NCBI GenBank assembly: GCA_019241645.1
Contig: JAFAWQ010000039.1
Location: forward strand, 1 to 64,000
Length of the DNA stretch: 64,000 bases
Origin: Alphaproteobacteria bacterium
GTDB lineage: Bacteria > Pseudomonadota > Alphaproteobacteria > Micropepsales > Micropepsaceae
Direction of reading: 5' to 3'
The translations under genes were made by a program, and so were the position numbers. A model generated the notes under the pieces. It ran no database searches. It saw only the letters and a list, made by a program, of their open reading frames with translations, and was not told the DNA's origin. The first letter of the stretch is position 1. Every line of letters starts with the position of its first letter. Below are positions 32,362 to 41,391 of the stretch, piece after piece.

Positions 32362-35300
32362 TTAGCTCGCCGTTCCAAATCCGCCGCCGCCGGGTGTGGC
32401 AATGATAACTTGATCGCCCGGTTCCAGCGCCACCTCATCGCGGCCCTTGAGCGTCACTTGCTCGCCATTCGCCCGGACGACCGCGTTGACGCCACGCTGG
32501 GCATCTTCGCCGCCGTTCAAACCGAACGGCGCGGTTTCGCGGCGGGTGGAGAGAACGGCGGCGCTCATCGCTTCGCGAAAACGGATGCGGCGGATCACAC
32601 CATCCCCGCCCTTGTGTTTGCCCTGCCCGCCCGAGTTCTCGCGAATGGCGAATTCCTCCAACAGCACGGGATAACGCGCCTCCAGCACTTCGGGATCGGT
32701 GAGCCGCGAGTTCGTCATGTGCGTTTGCACTGCGGATTGTCCGTCGAAATCCGCGCCGGCACCGGCGCCGCCGCAGATGGTTTCGTAATACTGATGCCGT
32801 TCATTGCCGAAGGTGAGATTGTTCATGGTGCCCTGCGCCGCCGCCATCACGCCGAGCGCGCCAAACAGCGCATCCACAACGGCCTGGCTCGTTTCCACAT
32901 TGCCGCCGGCCACTGCCGCGGGCGGGCGCGGGTTGAGCAGCGAGCCTTCCGGCACCACAATCTCCAGTGGCTTCAGGCATCCCGCATTCATCGGAATGTC
33001 GCTGTCCACCAGGCAGCGGAAAACATAGAGCACCGCCGCCTTGGTGACGGAACGCGGCGCATTGAGATTGTTGGGCTGTTGCGCGCTTGTGCCTGTGAAA
33101 TCCACTTTAGCACTACCGCGCTCGCGATCCACCGTGATCCTGACGCGGATCTCCGCACCGCCGTCGGTCCGCATGGCGAACTCGCCGTCCTTCAGCGCGC
33201 CGATGACCTTGCGCACGGACTCTTCCGCGTTGTCCTGGACGTGGCGCATGTAGGCGGTGACGACATCGGCGCCGTACAACGCGCAGATGCGCTTCAACTC
33301 CTCGATGCCGCGCGCGCAAGAGGCGGCTTGCGCCTTCAGGTCTGCGATGTTCTGCACCGGGTTTCGCGCGGGATACTGACCACCTTCCAACAGCAGGCGA
33401 ATAGCCCCTTCGTCGAAATGCCCCGCGTGCACCAGCGGCACGCCATCGAACAGCACGCCTTCTTCGGAGATATCCTTCGAGAAGGCCGGCATCGATCCCG
33501 GTGTGATGCCGCCGATGTCGGCGTGATGACCGCGACTTGCGACAAAGAAGCGACGTTTGCCACCAACGAATACCGGCGCCACAACCGTCACATCGGGGAT
33601 ATGCGTGCCGCCGTCATAGGGCGCGTTGGTGACGAACATGTCGCCTTCTCGCATTGCGGGATGCTTGCGCGTAACGGCCGTAACGCAGTCGCCCATTGAC
33701 CCCAGATGCACGGGCATGTGAGGAGCGTTGGCCACCAGGCCGCCGTCGCCGTCGAAGATGGCGCAGGAGAAATCCAGCCGCTCCTTGATGTTCACCGACG
33801 ATGCCGTGTTCTGCAGGGTGGCGCCCATCTCTTCCGCGATCGCCATGAACAGATTGGCGAACACCTCCAGCAGAACAGGATCAACCCCTGCGCTTAACCT
33901 CCCCCTTGTGGGGAGGTCACGCGTGTCAGCGCGCGGGTGGGGGGAACGTGTCAGCACAACTCCGCGGTGCTCCATGATCTCTGCGCGCCAGCCGGTCTCG
34001 ACAACCATTGTCTGGTGCGGCTCGATCAGGAGCGCTGGACCAATGATGCGCGCGCCGCTGCCCAATTCTTCCGTGCGATACACCTGCGCGTCATGCCAAG
34101 CGCCGCCTGAAAAGGTGCGACTGTGTTCTTGTCCTCCCCCGCTTGCGGGGGAGGTGTCTGCCGAATGCGAAGCGTGAGGCAGACGGAAGGGGGATGCGCC
34201 GGCTCGCCCCCCTTCCGCCTCGCTTTGCTTGCGCTCGCTCGGCACCTCCCCCGCAAGCGGGGGAGGATAGCTTGAGCTTTCACTTTCAACTTCTACGGAC
34301 TCCACAATCAGCCGCTTGCCTTCGAAGCCGAAACCGAACCAGCGCGAATGCGCTTCGACGAAGGCTTGCGTCATTTCCTCATTCGAGCTGAGGGGGACCG
34401 GGAGCGTGGTGTCGCTGCCCTCATAGCGAATATGCGCTCGGGCAGATGAATGCACAGCCTCCGCCCCTTGCGCCACGAGTTCGGCTTCGGCTTCACGTGT
34501 CAGTTCGGCCGCCGCACTCTTCAGCACCGGCATCGTGGCCGATAAAAGAACCTCTCCAATTGCACGCTGACGAATGGCACGCAGGCGAGCGAGCTTCATG
34601 CCGTAGGCGGACAGCACACCGGAAAACGGATGGATGAAGATGCGCGACATGCCCAGCGCTTCCGCGACGAGGCAGGCGTGCTGGCCGCCGGCGCCACCAA
34701 AACAGTTGAGCGTGTAGTCGCGAACGTCGTAGCCTTTCGCGACGGAAATGCGCTTGATGGCATTTGCCATGTTCGCCACCGCTATCCGGATGAAACCGTC
34801 CGCTACTTCTTCCGAAGAGCGGCCGTTGCCAATCTCACCAGCAAGAGCCGCAAAGGCATCGCGCACACCGTCGTCGTCGAGCGGCTGATCGGCGTTTGGA
34901 CCGAAGATGCGCGGAAAATATTGAGGTCTCAGCTTCCCTACCATCACGTTGGCATCCGTGACGGTAAGTGGTCCGCCGCGGCGATAGCATCTTGGTCCCG
35001 GATCGGCGCCGGCTGAATCGGGTCCAACGCGAAAGTGGGCACCATCGTAGTGCAGAATGGAGCCGCCCCCGGCCGCCACCGTATTCAGCGCCAGCATCGG
35101 CACCCGCAGCCGAACGCCGGCGACCTCGGTTTCGTAGGTGCGCTCGTAGGTGCCATCAAAGCGGGCGACATCGGTCGATGTTCCACCCATATCGAAGCCG
35201 ATGACACGCTCGAACCCCGCTTCGCGCGCGGTCTCCGCCATCGCGATGACGCCGCCGGCCGGCCCGGAGGCAACGGCATCCTTGCCGCGGAAGAATTCCG

Positions 35301-36042
35301 GTGCCGCCAGGCCACCATTCGATGTCATGAAATAGAGGCGCGTTCCGCTCAACGCGCTCGATACTCGCTCCGCATAACGCGACAGAACGGGCGACAGATA
35401 CGCGTCTGCAACGGTCGTATCGCCACGCGAGACGAATTTCACCAGCGGCACAGTGTCGTGACTGGTTGAAACTTGCCTGAAGCCAAGCTCGCGTGCGATG
35501 TCCGCCGCCCGTCGCTCATGCACCGGGTAGCGATAGCCATGCATGAAAAGAATCGCGCAAGATGACAGCCCGGCGCCGCTGGCGCCCGCCAATTGTTCCC
35601 TCAAGGCTGTTTCGTCGAGCGCGCACAGGACTTCGCCATCGGCCGTGACGCGCTCATCCGCTTCGATCACCCGGGCATAAAGCATGTCGGGCAATTCGAT
35701 CTTCAACACGAACAGTTTGGGGCGATTCTGATACCCAATGCGCAGTTGATCGCGGAAGCCGCGCGTGGTCACGAGCACAACAGGCTCACCGCTGCGTGTA
35801 AGCAGCGCGTTGGTGGCGACGGTTGTGCCCATGCGCACTTCGGCAATGCGCTCGGACGGGAGATGCGCGCCGGAAGCAAGCCCGAGACAGCGGCGGATGC
35901 CTTCCAATGCGGCGTCATCGTAGTCAGTGTGCTCGGAAAGCAGCTTGAGGCTACGCAACGCCCCGTCAGGCCCTTCGGCAACGACATCGGTGAAAGTCCC
36001 ACCGCGATCGATGTAGAAACGCCATTTCGCCGAGGCTGACAT
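32362..36042 (-). CDS. 5-Oxoprolinase/hydantoinase, HyuA-HyuB fusion
   Basis: 1226 residues. The HyuA half (about 1-700) has the ATPase-like motifs YIDRGGTFTDVV and GFDMGGTSTDVARFDG. The HyuB half (about 720-1226) contains VNIKERLDFSCAIFD, PVHLGSMGDCV and GGTHIPDVTVVAP. A single-chain enzyme of this size matches ATP-dependent 5-oxoprolinase (OplAH type), which opens 5-oxoproline to glutamate; hydantoin substrates are possible. Two palindromic DNA elements lie inside the frame. They add about 46 residues at 592-637, in the C-terminal part of HyuA, and about 20 at 697-716, in the linker. Both insertions keep the frame, so the gene still looks intact. It is convergent with metH. Confidence 0.9.
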   Translation of the reverse strand: MSASAKWRFYIDRGGTFTDVVAEGPDGALRSLKLLSEHTDYDDAALEGIRRCLGLASGAHLPSERIAEVRMGTTVATNALLTRSGEPVVLVTTRGFRDQLRIGYQNRPKLFVLKIELPDMLYARVIEADERVTADGEVLCALDETALREQLAGASGAGLSSCAILFMHGYRYPVHERRAADIARELGFRQVSTSHDTVPLVKFVSRGDTTVADAYLSPVLSRYAERVSSALSGTRLYFMTSNGGLAAPEFFRGKDAVASGPAGGVIAMAETAREAGFERVIGFDMGGTSTDVARFDGTYERTYETEVAGVRLRVPMLALNTVAAGGGSILHYDGAHFRVGPDSAGADPGPRCYRRGGPLTVTDANVMVGKLRPQYFPRIFGPNADQPLDDDGVRDAFAALAGEIGNGRSSEEVADGFIRIAVANMANAIKRISVAKGYDVRDYTLNCFGGAGGQHACLVAEALGMSRIFIHPFSGVLSAYGMKLARLRAIRQRAIGEVLLSATMPVLKSAAAELTREAEAELVAQGAEAVHSSARAHIRYEGSDTTLPVPLSSNEEMTQAFVEAHSRWFGFGFEGKRLIVESVEVESESSSYPPPLAGEVPSERKQSEAEGGRAGASPFRLPHASHSADTSPASGGGQEHSRTFSGGAWHDAQVYRTEELGSGARIIGPALLIEPHQTMVVETGWRAEIMEHRGVVLTRSPHPRADTRDLPTRGRLSAGVDPVLLEVFANLFMAIAEEMGATLQNTASSVNIKERLDFSCAIFDGDGGLVANAPHMPVHLGSMGDCVTAVTRKHPAMREGDMFVTNAPYDGGTHIPDVTVVAPVFVGGKRRFFVASRGHHADIGGITPGSMPAFSKDISEEGVLFDGVPLVHAGHFDEGAIRLLLEGGQYPARNPVQNIADLKAQAASCARGIEELKRICALYGADVVTAYMRHVQDNAEESVRKVIGALKDGEFAMRTDGGAEIRVRITVDRERGSAKVDFTGTSAQQPNNLNAPRSVTKAAVLYVFRCLVDSDIPMNAGCLKPLEIVVPEGSLLNPRPPAAVAGGNVETSQAVVDALFGALGVMAAAQGTMNNLTFGNERHQYYETICGGAGAGADFDGQSAVQTHMTNSRLTDPEVLEARYPVLLEEFAIRENSGGQGKHKGGDGVIRRIRFREAMSAAVLSTRRETAPFGLNGGEDAQRGVNAVVRANGEQVTLKGRDEVALEPGDQVIIATPGGGGFGTAS
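33897..33953. repeat. Palindromic element inside the oxoprolinase gene, linker copy
   Basis: It starts with ACCTCCCC, 5-nt loop, GGGGAGGT (33897-33917) and continues into a GC-rich arm ending near GGTGGGGGGAACG. It is translated within the protein as LPTRGRLSAGV preceded by HPRADTRD, a sequence typical of such repeats elsewhere in alphaproteobacteria. It falls between the HyuA and HyuB domains. Confidence 0.7.
34132..34267. repeat. 136-bp MITE-like element with 25-bp terminal inverted repeats inside the oxoprolinase gene
   Basis: The first 25 bases (34132-34156) are the exact reverse complement of the last 25 (34243-34267). Each end is itself a hairpin of the form CCTCCCCCGC / GCGGGGGAGG. 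The middle holds another inverted pair (CGGAAGGGGG near 34184 and CCCCCCTTCCG near 34206). No transposase is present, and no clear target duplication was found. It encodes residues 592-637, including PPPLAGEVPSERKQ and PASGGGQ, without breaking the frame. Confidence 0.88.
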
Positions 36043-36072
36043 CGCCGCAAGATTGTCCTATTGCTTCGCCCA

Positions 36073-36795
36073 ATGTCTATCTGGGGAAAGATCAGCGGCG
36101 CAGCCGCCGGGTTGGTGGCGGGCGGACCGCTGGGCGCAGCGCTCGGCGCGCTTGCCGGTCATTTTCTGGTCGATCGCCCTGCCAGTCCAGATGGAGGAGC
36201 CGACCCCGGCATTGCCTTCACCATAGCGATCATCGCTCTCGGCGCGAAGATGGCGAAGTCGGATGGCGTGGCCACGGGCGACGAAGAAGAGGTCTTTCGC
36301 CAGTATTTTCGCGTGCCGCCGTCGGAAGAATCAAATGTGCGCCGGATCTTCCGCCTGGCGCGCCAGGATACGGCCGGTTTCGAGAGTTATGCGCGGCAGA
36401 TCGCGAGCATCTACCGGGGCAACCCGGCCGTACTCGAGGACATTCTCGACGGCCTGTTCGAAATCGCCAAGGCGGATGGCAGACTCCACGCTGGGGAACT
36501 CGCGTTCCTGGAGCGTGTTGCGGACATTTTCGGCTTCGCGCCGAGTGAATTCCGCCGCATTCGCGCATCGCATTTCCCGGACCGCGAAGATCCTTATGCA
36601 ATTCTCGGCGTGGCCCACGATGCCAGCGACGACGAAATCAAACGCACCTATCGGCTTCTGGTGCGCGAGAACCATCCCGACAGCCTTATCGCACGCGGAG
36701 TTCCGGAGGAATTTGTCAAGCTCGCCAACGAGAAGCTCGCGGCGATAAACAGTGCCTATGACAAATTACAGGCGGAGCGGCGGATAACGGCATGA
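36073..36795 (+). CDS. TerB/DnaJ-domain protein (DjlA-like)
   Basis: 240 residues. A short glycine-rich hydrophobic N-terminus (KISGAAAGLVAGGPLGAAL) precedes a TerB-like helical domain (about 50-165). A C-terminal J domain (about 175-240) carries the HPD motif (RENHPDSL), needed to stimulate DnaK. It resembles DjlA, a membrane-linked co-chaperone. The ATG at 36073 is preferred over a TTG 12 bases earlier. It is divergent from the oxoprolinase gene and co-oriented with the amidase 34 bp downstream. Confidence 0.88.
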   Translation: MSIWGKISGAAAGLVAGGPLGAALGALAGHFLVDRPASPDGGADPGIAFTIAIIALGAKMAKSDGVATGDEEEVFRQYFRVPPSEESNVRRIFRLARQDTAGFESYARQIASIYRGNPAVLEDILDGLFEIAKADGRLHAGELAFLERVADIFGFAPSEFRRIRASHFPDREDPYAILGVAHDASDDEIKRTYRLLVRENHPDSLIARGVPEEFVKLANEKLAAINSAYDKLQAERRITA

Positions 36796-36829
36796 GGGCC
36801 GTTGCAGAAGCGGATACGCGAGCGACGTC

Positions 36830-37519
36830 ATGCCGCTGAATATCGTCGAGCGGCCGTCTCCGAACCACGATCCACGGGCGGAAGGGCCGGTTGATATTCT
36901 TGTGATGCACTACACGGGGATGCGGACCGCCGAAGAAGCCCTGCTGCGCCTTTGCGATCCGGCAGCAAAGGTCTCTTCCCATTACACTGTGGATTGCGAT
37001 GGCACGATCTATCAGCATGTCGCCGAAAACCGCCGCGCCCGGCACGCAGGCGTGTCCTATTGGGCCGGCGTCCGGGATGTGAACTCCCGCTCGATCGGAA
37101 TCGAGATCGTGAATCCCGGGCACGAATTCGGCTACACGGCATTTCCCGACGGGCAGATCGCGGCCGTCATTGCTTTATCGCGCGGAATTCTTTCGCGTCA
37201 CTCCATTCCGGCTGCGCGTGTGGTGGGACATTCGGACGTGGCCCCCGATCGCAAACAGGATCCAGGCGAACTGTTTCCCTGGCTGCAGCTTGCCGAAAGC
37301 GGCATCGGCAAATGGCCGAATGCCAACGCGCCACGCCAAGGCAACTCCACAAAAGCCTTTGCGGACGACCTGCGTCGCTACGGCTACGGTGTGCCGCCGG
37401 ATGTCGATTGGCCGTTGACCGATGTCATCGCCGCCTTTCAGCGGCACTTCCGCCCTCAGCGGATCGACGGGAGGGCAGACGCCGAATGCGCCGCCATTCT
37501 GCAAGCCCTGTCGTCTTAA
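36830..37519 (+). CDS. N-acetylmuramoyl-L-alanine amidase (AmpD/AmiD type)
   Basis: 229 residues. An Amidase_2 domain shows the zinc ligands H27 (VMHYTG), H134 (VGHSDVAPD) and D144 (KQDPG). A C-terminal peptidoglycan-binding-like region (YGYGVPPDVDWPLTDVIAAF) follows. It cuts the MurNAc-L-Ala bond of muropeptides. No signal peptide is seen, so cytosolic recycling of anhydro-muropeptides is more likely than a periplasmic role. It is convergent with sciP, 7 bp apart. Confidence 0.9.
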   Translation: MPLNIVERPSPNHDPRAEGPVDILVMHYTGMRTAEEALLRLCDPAAKVSSHYTVDCDGTIYQHVAENRRARHAGVSYWAGVRDVNSRSIGIEIVNPGHEFGYTAFPDGQIAAVIALSRGILSRHSIPAARVVGHSDVAPDRKQDPGELFPWLQLAESGIGKWPNANAPRQGNSTKAFADDLRRYGYGVPPDVDWPLTDVIAAFQRHFRPQRIDGRADAECAAILQALSS

Positions 37520-37526
37520 CGCCGCC

Positions 37527-37808
37527 CTAGTGTGCGTGCCGGTGATGCTGAATTTCGGCAACCCGTAACCCGGAAAGGCCATATTGGTGAATTGCACTTT
37601 CCCAGGAGAGAAATTCCTCCACCGTCAGCGCGTAACGATGACAGGCATCCTCGAGGCTCAGCATCCCGCCTCGCACCGCCGTGACAACCTCTGCTTTGCG
37701 CCGGGCCGACCATCGCTTCAGGTTTGCCGGTGGCGGCTGCACCATTCTCACGGGGCGGCCATCCGGGCCGGTGATGACATCAACGAAATTGCGACCATCG
37801 CGGCCCAT
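37527..37808 (-). CDS. sciP: SciP, small CtrA inhibitory protein (DUF1153)
   Basis: 93 residues. The DUF1153 core is clear: VITGPDGRPV, LPPAN-like segment PPPANLKRWSARRKAEVV, then TAVRGGMLSLEDACHRY and LTVEEFLSWESAI. In Caulobacter SciP binds CtrA and blocks transcription of CtrA-dependent promoters in G1. Together with cckA here it indicates a complete CtrA circuit in this organism. It is divergent from rnpB; the intervening 167 bp hold both promoters, but no convincing CtrA box was seen. Confidence 0.92.
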   Translation of the reverse strand: MGRDGRNFVDVITGPDGRPVRMVQPPPANLKRWSARRKAEVVTAVRGGMLSLEDACHRYALTVEEFLSWESAIHQYGLSGLRVAEIQHHRHAH

Positions 37809-37975
37809 ATGCGGTCTCCGATTTTGTTACAGGAGCGAAATCGCGAGCGCCGTCCCCTTGTTCCTCAGGTTCCCGGGCCATTGCCTAAAGCGGTTAGCTT
37901 CCTGCAAACGCCTAGCATCGCAATCGATAAAACTTTTGCTCTTTATTGAACGGTGCGCGGCGGTTATGATCTTCG

Positions 37976-38393
37976 CGTCAGATGGCCGGATGGCCGCTGG
38001 CCCAGCCACCAAATCGAGAATGTCTAGGAGCGACTGACGTTTCCCTCTCAATTTGGTGGCTGGGCTGGAGGAAAGTCCGGGCTCCACGGAAACACGGTGA
38101 CGGATAACCTCCGCCCAGGGCGACCTGAGGGACAGCGCCACAGAAAGCACACCGCCTACCCGCGCAAGCGGCGGCAAGGTTGAAATGGTGCGGTAAGAGC
38201 GCACCGCGTCTCCGGCGACGGAGATGGCATGGCAAGCCCCACCGGGAGCAAGACCAAATAGGGATGGCATGACGATCCGTTTCCGGATTGCCATCCGGGT
38301 GGGTCGCACGAGGCGCGCGGCAATGCGCGTCCCAGAGGAATGGCCATCCCTTCAGCGATGAAGGACAGAACCCGGCTTACAGGCCATCTGACG
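37976..38393 (+). ncRNA. rnpB: RNase P RNA, bacterial type A
   Basis: 418 nt, bounded by the P1 pairing CGTCAGATGGCC (37976) with GGCCATCTGACG at the 3' end. Conserved blocks include GAGGAAAGTCCGGGCTCC (about 38070), the ACAG-rich GACAGCGCCACAGAAA and the 3' block ACAGAACCCGGCTTACAGGC. A long P3 stem (CAGCCACCAAAT / ATTTGGTGGCTG) is visible. It is the catalytic RNA for 5' processing of tRNA. The gene ends exactly where the stop codon of the convergent rhodanese begins; no intrinsic terminator is seen. Confidence 0.96.
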
Positions 38394-38747
38394 CTAATAT
38401 TCCACGGGCCGGCCCTCGGTGCGCCAGCGCATCATTCCGCCGGATAAATTGGCAACCTTCTCAAAGCCGGCGCTGCGCAGGAACGCGGCCGCCTGGGCGG
38501 AGCGAACGCCCGAACGGCAGACAACAACGGTCGGCTTTTCGTGCGGAAGCTCCGCAAAACGATCTGGCAACGCACCAAGAGGAATCAGGATGGATCCGGT
38601 GATATGGCCGAGCGGGCCGTTAAATTCAGGAAGCTCGCGCACATCAAGCACCTGCACCGCCTCCCGGTTCGATTCCAGCCAAGCAGGATCGATTTCGGGA
38701 ACGCCGGCGGGGGAATACGAAAGCGGGGCCCAATCGGGATTGGTCAT
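38394..38747 (-). CDS. Rhodanese-domain sulfurtransferase
   Basis: 117 residues, a single rhodanese domain with the active-site loop VVVCRSGVRSAQAA (catalytic Cys). It overlaps the stop of the persulfide dioxygenase gene (ATGA), so the two are coupled. Rhodaneses move persulfide sulfur, for example glutathione persulfide to thiosulfate, which fits with the partner enzyme. A longer in-frame start upstream was rejected because it runs into the dioxygenase gene without a ribosome-binding site. Confidence 0.9.
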   Translation of the reverse strand: MTNPDWAPLSYSPAGVPEIDPAWLESNREAVQVLDVRELPEFNGPLGHITGSILIPLGALPDRFAELPHEKPTVVVCRSGVRSAQAAAFLRSAGFEKVANLSGGMMRWRTEGRPVEY

Positions 38748-39445
38748 GGCGCGGTCTCTCCTTCGCGGCCGCATCGGAGGTTGGCCGGCACCGCGACATC
38801 GATCCTTTTCGGATAGGCGAGTTTCAAATTCGCCATGCATGCGTTGAAGTCATCTTCGCTTTTCGCCAAGCCCAGCCGTGGATTATGCGCTTTTTCCTCG
38901 GCAACTGTGGTGACGGTCAGCCCGCGATAGTCATGACCCGGATAAAGGCGGCAATCATCCTGAAGATTGAAGACTCTCTCGCGCACGGAGCGATATAGCT
39001 GTGCCGGACTTCCTTCCTGGAAATCGGTGCGGCCGCAGCCCCGGATGAGCAAACAATCGCCGGTGAATGCCATGCTTTCGTCATCCAGTACGTAGGTCAG
39101 GCAGCTTGCCGTGTGCCCCGGTGTTGCTCGCACCATCAGGAAGCGGGAGCCAAAGCCAATCCTGTCACCATCGTTCAGGTTGCAGTCTGCTCCTTCTGCG
39201 CGAGCTGCGGTGGCCAGCGCGATCCGACTGTGCAGGCGATCCCTCAGCCTGGCCGCGCCGGTCACATGGTCGGCATGGACATGGGTTTCCAGGGTCCAGA
39301 GAAGCGTCAACGACAATTCAGAAATGAGTGTGGCATCGCGCTCCGCTTGTTCCAGCACGGGGTCAATCAGGACCGCTTCACCTGAATCCGCAAGCAGATA
39401 GCTGTAGGTCGATGAACCAGAATCGAACAATTGTCGGAAAATCAT
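38744..39445 (-). CDS. Persulfide dioxygenase, ETHE1-like metallo-beta-lactamase fold
   Basis: 233 residues. Iron ligands of the ETHE1 class are present: the HVHADH motif ([11 protein letters not shown]), TPGHT, the bridging Asp in TGDCLL, and YPGHDY. The short [10 protein letters not shown] segment is typical of ETHE1 rather than glyoxalase II. It oxidises glutathione persulfide to sulfite, detoxifying sulfide. It is coupled to the rhodanese downstream. It is divergent from uvrC, with 53 bp between start codons. Confidence 0.92.
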   Translation of the reverse strand: MIFRQLFDSGSSTYSYLLADSGEAVLIDPVLEQAERDATLISELSLTLLWTLETHVHADHVTGAARLRDRLHSRIALATAARAEGADCNLNDGDRIGFGSRFLMVRATPGHTASCLTYVLDDESMAFTGDCLLIRGCGRTDFQEGSPAQLYRSVRERVFNLQDDCRLYPGHDYRGLTVTTVAEEKAHNPRLGLAKSEDDFNACMANLKLAYPKRIDVAVPANLRCGREGETAP

Positions 39446-39498
39446 CGCTCTTCGCCTGGCCTTTGCCGGATGAAACGACGCGACTATATCCGGAAGCA

Positions 39499-41373
39499 AT
39501 GGAAAACAGCACCCTGGCGTCGCCTGCGACGGGCCCCGGCCGAATCGCGGCCTATCTGAAAACGCTGCCCGACGCGCCGGGCGTCTACCGCATGCTCGAT
39601 GCCAAAGGCGACGTGCTCTATGTCGGCAAGGCGAAAAGTCTCAGGAAGCGCGTCGCATCCTACGCGAAGGCCGGCGGCGGCCACACGGAACGCATCGCGC
39701 GAATGGTGGCGCAAACCGCGGAGATGCTGTTTGTCAGCACAGCCTCGGAAGTCGAAGCGCTACTCCTCGAATCCAATCTCATCAAACGGCTGAAGCCGCG
39801 CTTCAATGTTTCCTACCGCGATGACAAATCGTTTCCCAACATCCTGTTGCGTCAGGACCATGAATTTCCCCAGCTCCTGAAGCATCGCGGCGCGAAAAGC
39901 GCCCGGGGCATCTATTTCGGTCCGTTTGCCAGCGCAGGTGCCGTCAACCGGACGCTCAACACGCTTCAGCGGGCCTTCCTGCTGCGTTCCTGTTCGGATT
40001 CGGTGTTTGAGTCACGCACGCGCCCCTGCCTCCTGCATCAGATCAAGCGCTGCAGCGCACCGTGCACCGGACGCATCGACCAACAGGCCTATGCCGAGCT
40101 GGTGCGTGAAGCAGAGCTGTTTCTCGCCGGCAAGAGCCGGGCTGTGCAAACCTTGCTGTCGAAGGAGATGGCGCAAGCTTCGGAGACGCTCGATTTCGAG
40201 CGCGCCGCGCGCTACCGCGATCGTATCCGCGCAATGAGCCACATCCAGCTGCATCAGGGGATAAATCCATCGACGTTTGCCGAAGCAGACCTGTTCGCGG
40301 CCTTCAACCAGGGCGGCGACACCTGCGTTCAGGTGTTCTTTTTCCGCGCGGGCCAGAACTGGGGGAACAGACCCTACTTTCCGCGGCATGACCGCGATCT
40401 GTCGGTGGAAGAGGTGCTGGAGTCCTTTGTTGGACAGTTCTACGACGACCGGGAGGCACCCCGGCTCATTTTGCTGTCGCACGACATCCCCAACTGCCAG
40501 CTGCTCGCCGATGCGCTTTCCATCCGGCAGGATTACCGCGTCCAGATCGCAACGCCGCAGCGTGGCGAGAAGAGGGACATCATGCAGATGGCCTTGCAGA
40601 ACGCGCGCGAGCAGCTGGGGCGCCGCCTCGCCGAGAATTCCGCTCAACGCGAATTGCTGGAGGCCGTGGCGGAAATTTTTGGACTGGAGGCGCCGCCGCG
40701 CCGCATCGAGGTGTACGACAACTCGCACATCCAGGGCACAAGCGCGCTGGGCGCGATGATCGTGGCCGGGGCAAACGGTTTCGAGAAAGGCGAGTACCGC
40801 AAATTCAACATCCGCTCCACGGAACTCGCGCCCGGCGACGACTATGCGATGATGCGCGAAGTGCTGACACGCCGATTTTCCCGTCTGATCAAGGAAAATG
40901 AAGCGGACGAGGCGCGCGCGAAATGGCCGAATCTCGTGCTGATCGACGGTGGGCCGGGGCAGCTGGCGGTCGCCTGCCAGGTGTTTGCCGATCTCGGTGT
41001 TGAAGACGTGACGGTGGTGGGCATTTCGAAGGGGCTCGACCGCGACGCCGGCCGCGAGCATTTCTACCTGCCCGGCCGCGAGCCTTTTCGTCTCGATCCT
41101 AAGAGTCCTGTGTTGTATTTTCTCCAACGGCTGCGCGATGAGGCGCACCGGTTTGCCATCGGCGGTCATCGCAAGCGACGATCAAAGGCGATCGGCGCCA
41201 ACCCGCTGGATGAGATCGGTGGGGTCGGCGCCTCGCGAAAGCGCGCGCTCCTGCAGCATTTCGGCTCGGCGAAAGCGGTATCCGCTGCCAGCCTCGTCGA
41301 TCTTCAGGCTGTGAGCGGCATCAGCCAGGCCCTGGCGAAAAAAATTCACGATTTCTTTCATCCCAAGGGCTGA
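39499..41373 (+). CDS. uvrC: Excinuclease ABC subunit C
   Basis: 624 residues. An N-terminal GIY-YIG nuclease domain ([20 protein letters not shown]) is followed by the four-cysteine-type region [13 protein letters not shown], a UVR domain ([15 protein letters not shown]), the RNase H-like endonuclease (YDNSHIQGT) and tandem helix-hairpin-helix motifs ([15 protein letters not shown]). It makes both incisions in nucleotide excision repair. The ATG at 39499 follows GGAAG. The usual alphaproteobacterial uvrC-pgsA order holds but is interrupted by a pseudogene. Confidence 0.96.
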   Translation: MENSTLASPATGPGRIAAYLKTLPDAPGVYRMLDAKGDVLYVGKAKSLRKRVASYAKAGGGHTERIARMVAQTAEMLFVSTASEVEALLLESNLIKRLKPRFNVSYRDDKSFPNILLRQDHEFPQLLKHRGAKSARGIYFGPFASAGAVNRTLNTLQRAFLLRSCSDSVFESRTRPCLLHQIKRCSAPCTGRIDQQAYAELVREAELFLAGKSRAVQTLLSKEMAQASETLDFERAARYRDRIRAMSHIQLHQGINPSTFAEADLFAAFNQGGDTCVQVFFFRAGQNWGNRPYFPRHDRDLSVEEVLESFVGQFYDDREAPRLILLSHDIPNCQLLADALSIRQDYRVQIATPQRGEKRDIMQMALQNAREQLGRRLAENSAQRELLEAVAEIFGLEAPPRRIEVYDNSHIQGTSALGAMIVAGANGFEKGEYRKFNIRSTELAPGDDYAMMREVLTRRFSRLIKENEADEARAKWPNLVLIDGGPGQLAVACQVFADLGVEDVTVVGISKGLDRDAGREHFYLPGREPFRLDPKSPVLYFLQRLRDEAHRFAIGGHRKRRSKAIGANPLDEIGGVGASRKRALLQHFGSAKAVSAASLVDLQAVSGISQALAKKIHDFFHPKG

Positions 41374-41391
41374 ATTTCGTCATACGGATTC

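Noticed and set aside
37930..37975. Promoter of rnpB (TTGAAC and TATGAT)
   Set aside because: The spacing is about 14 bp, too short for a sigma-70 promoter; another -35 was not convincing.
37809..37975. CtrA box (TTAA-N7-TTAA) between sciP and rnpB
   Set aside because: No match with both half-sites at the right distance.
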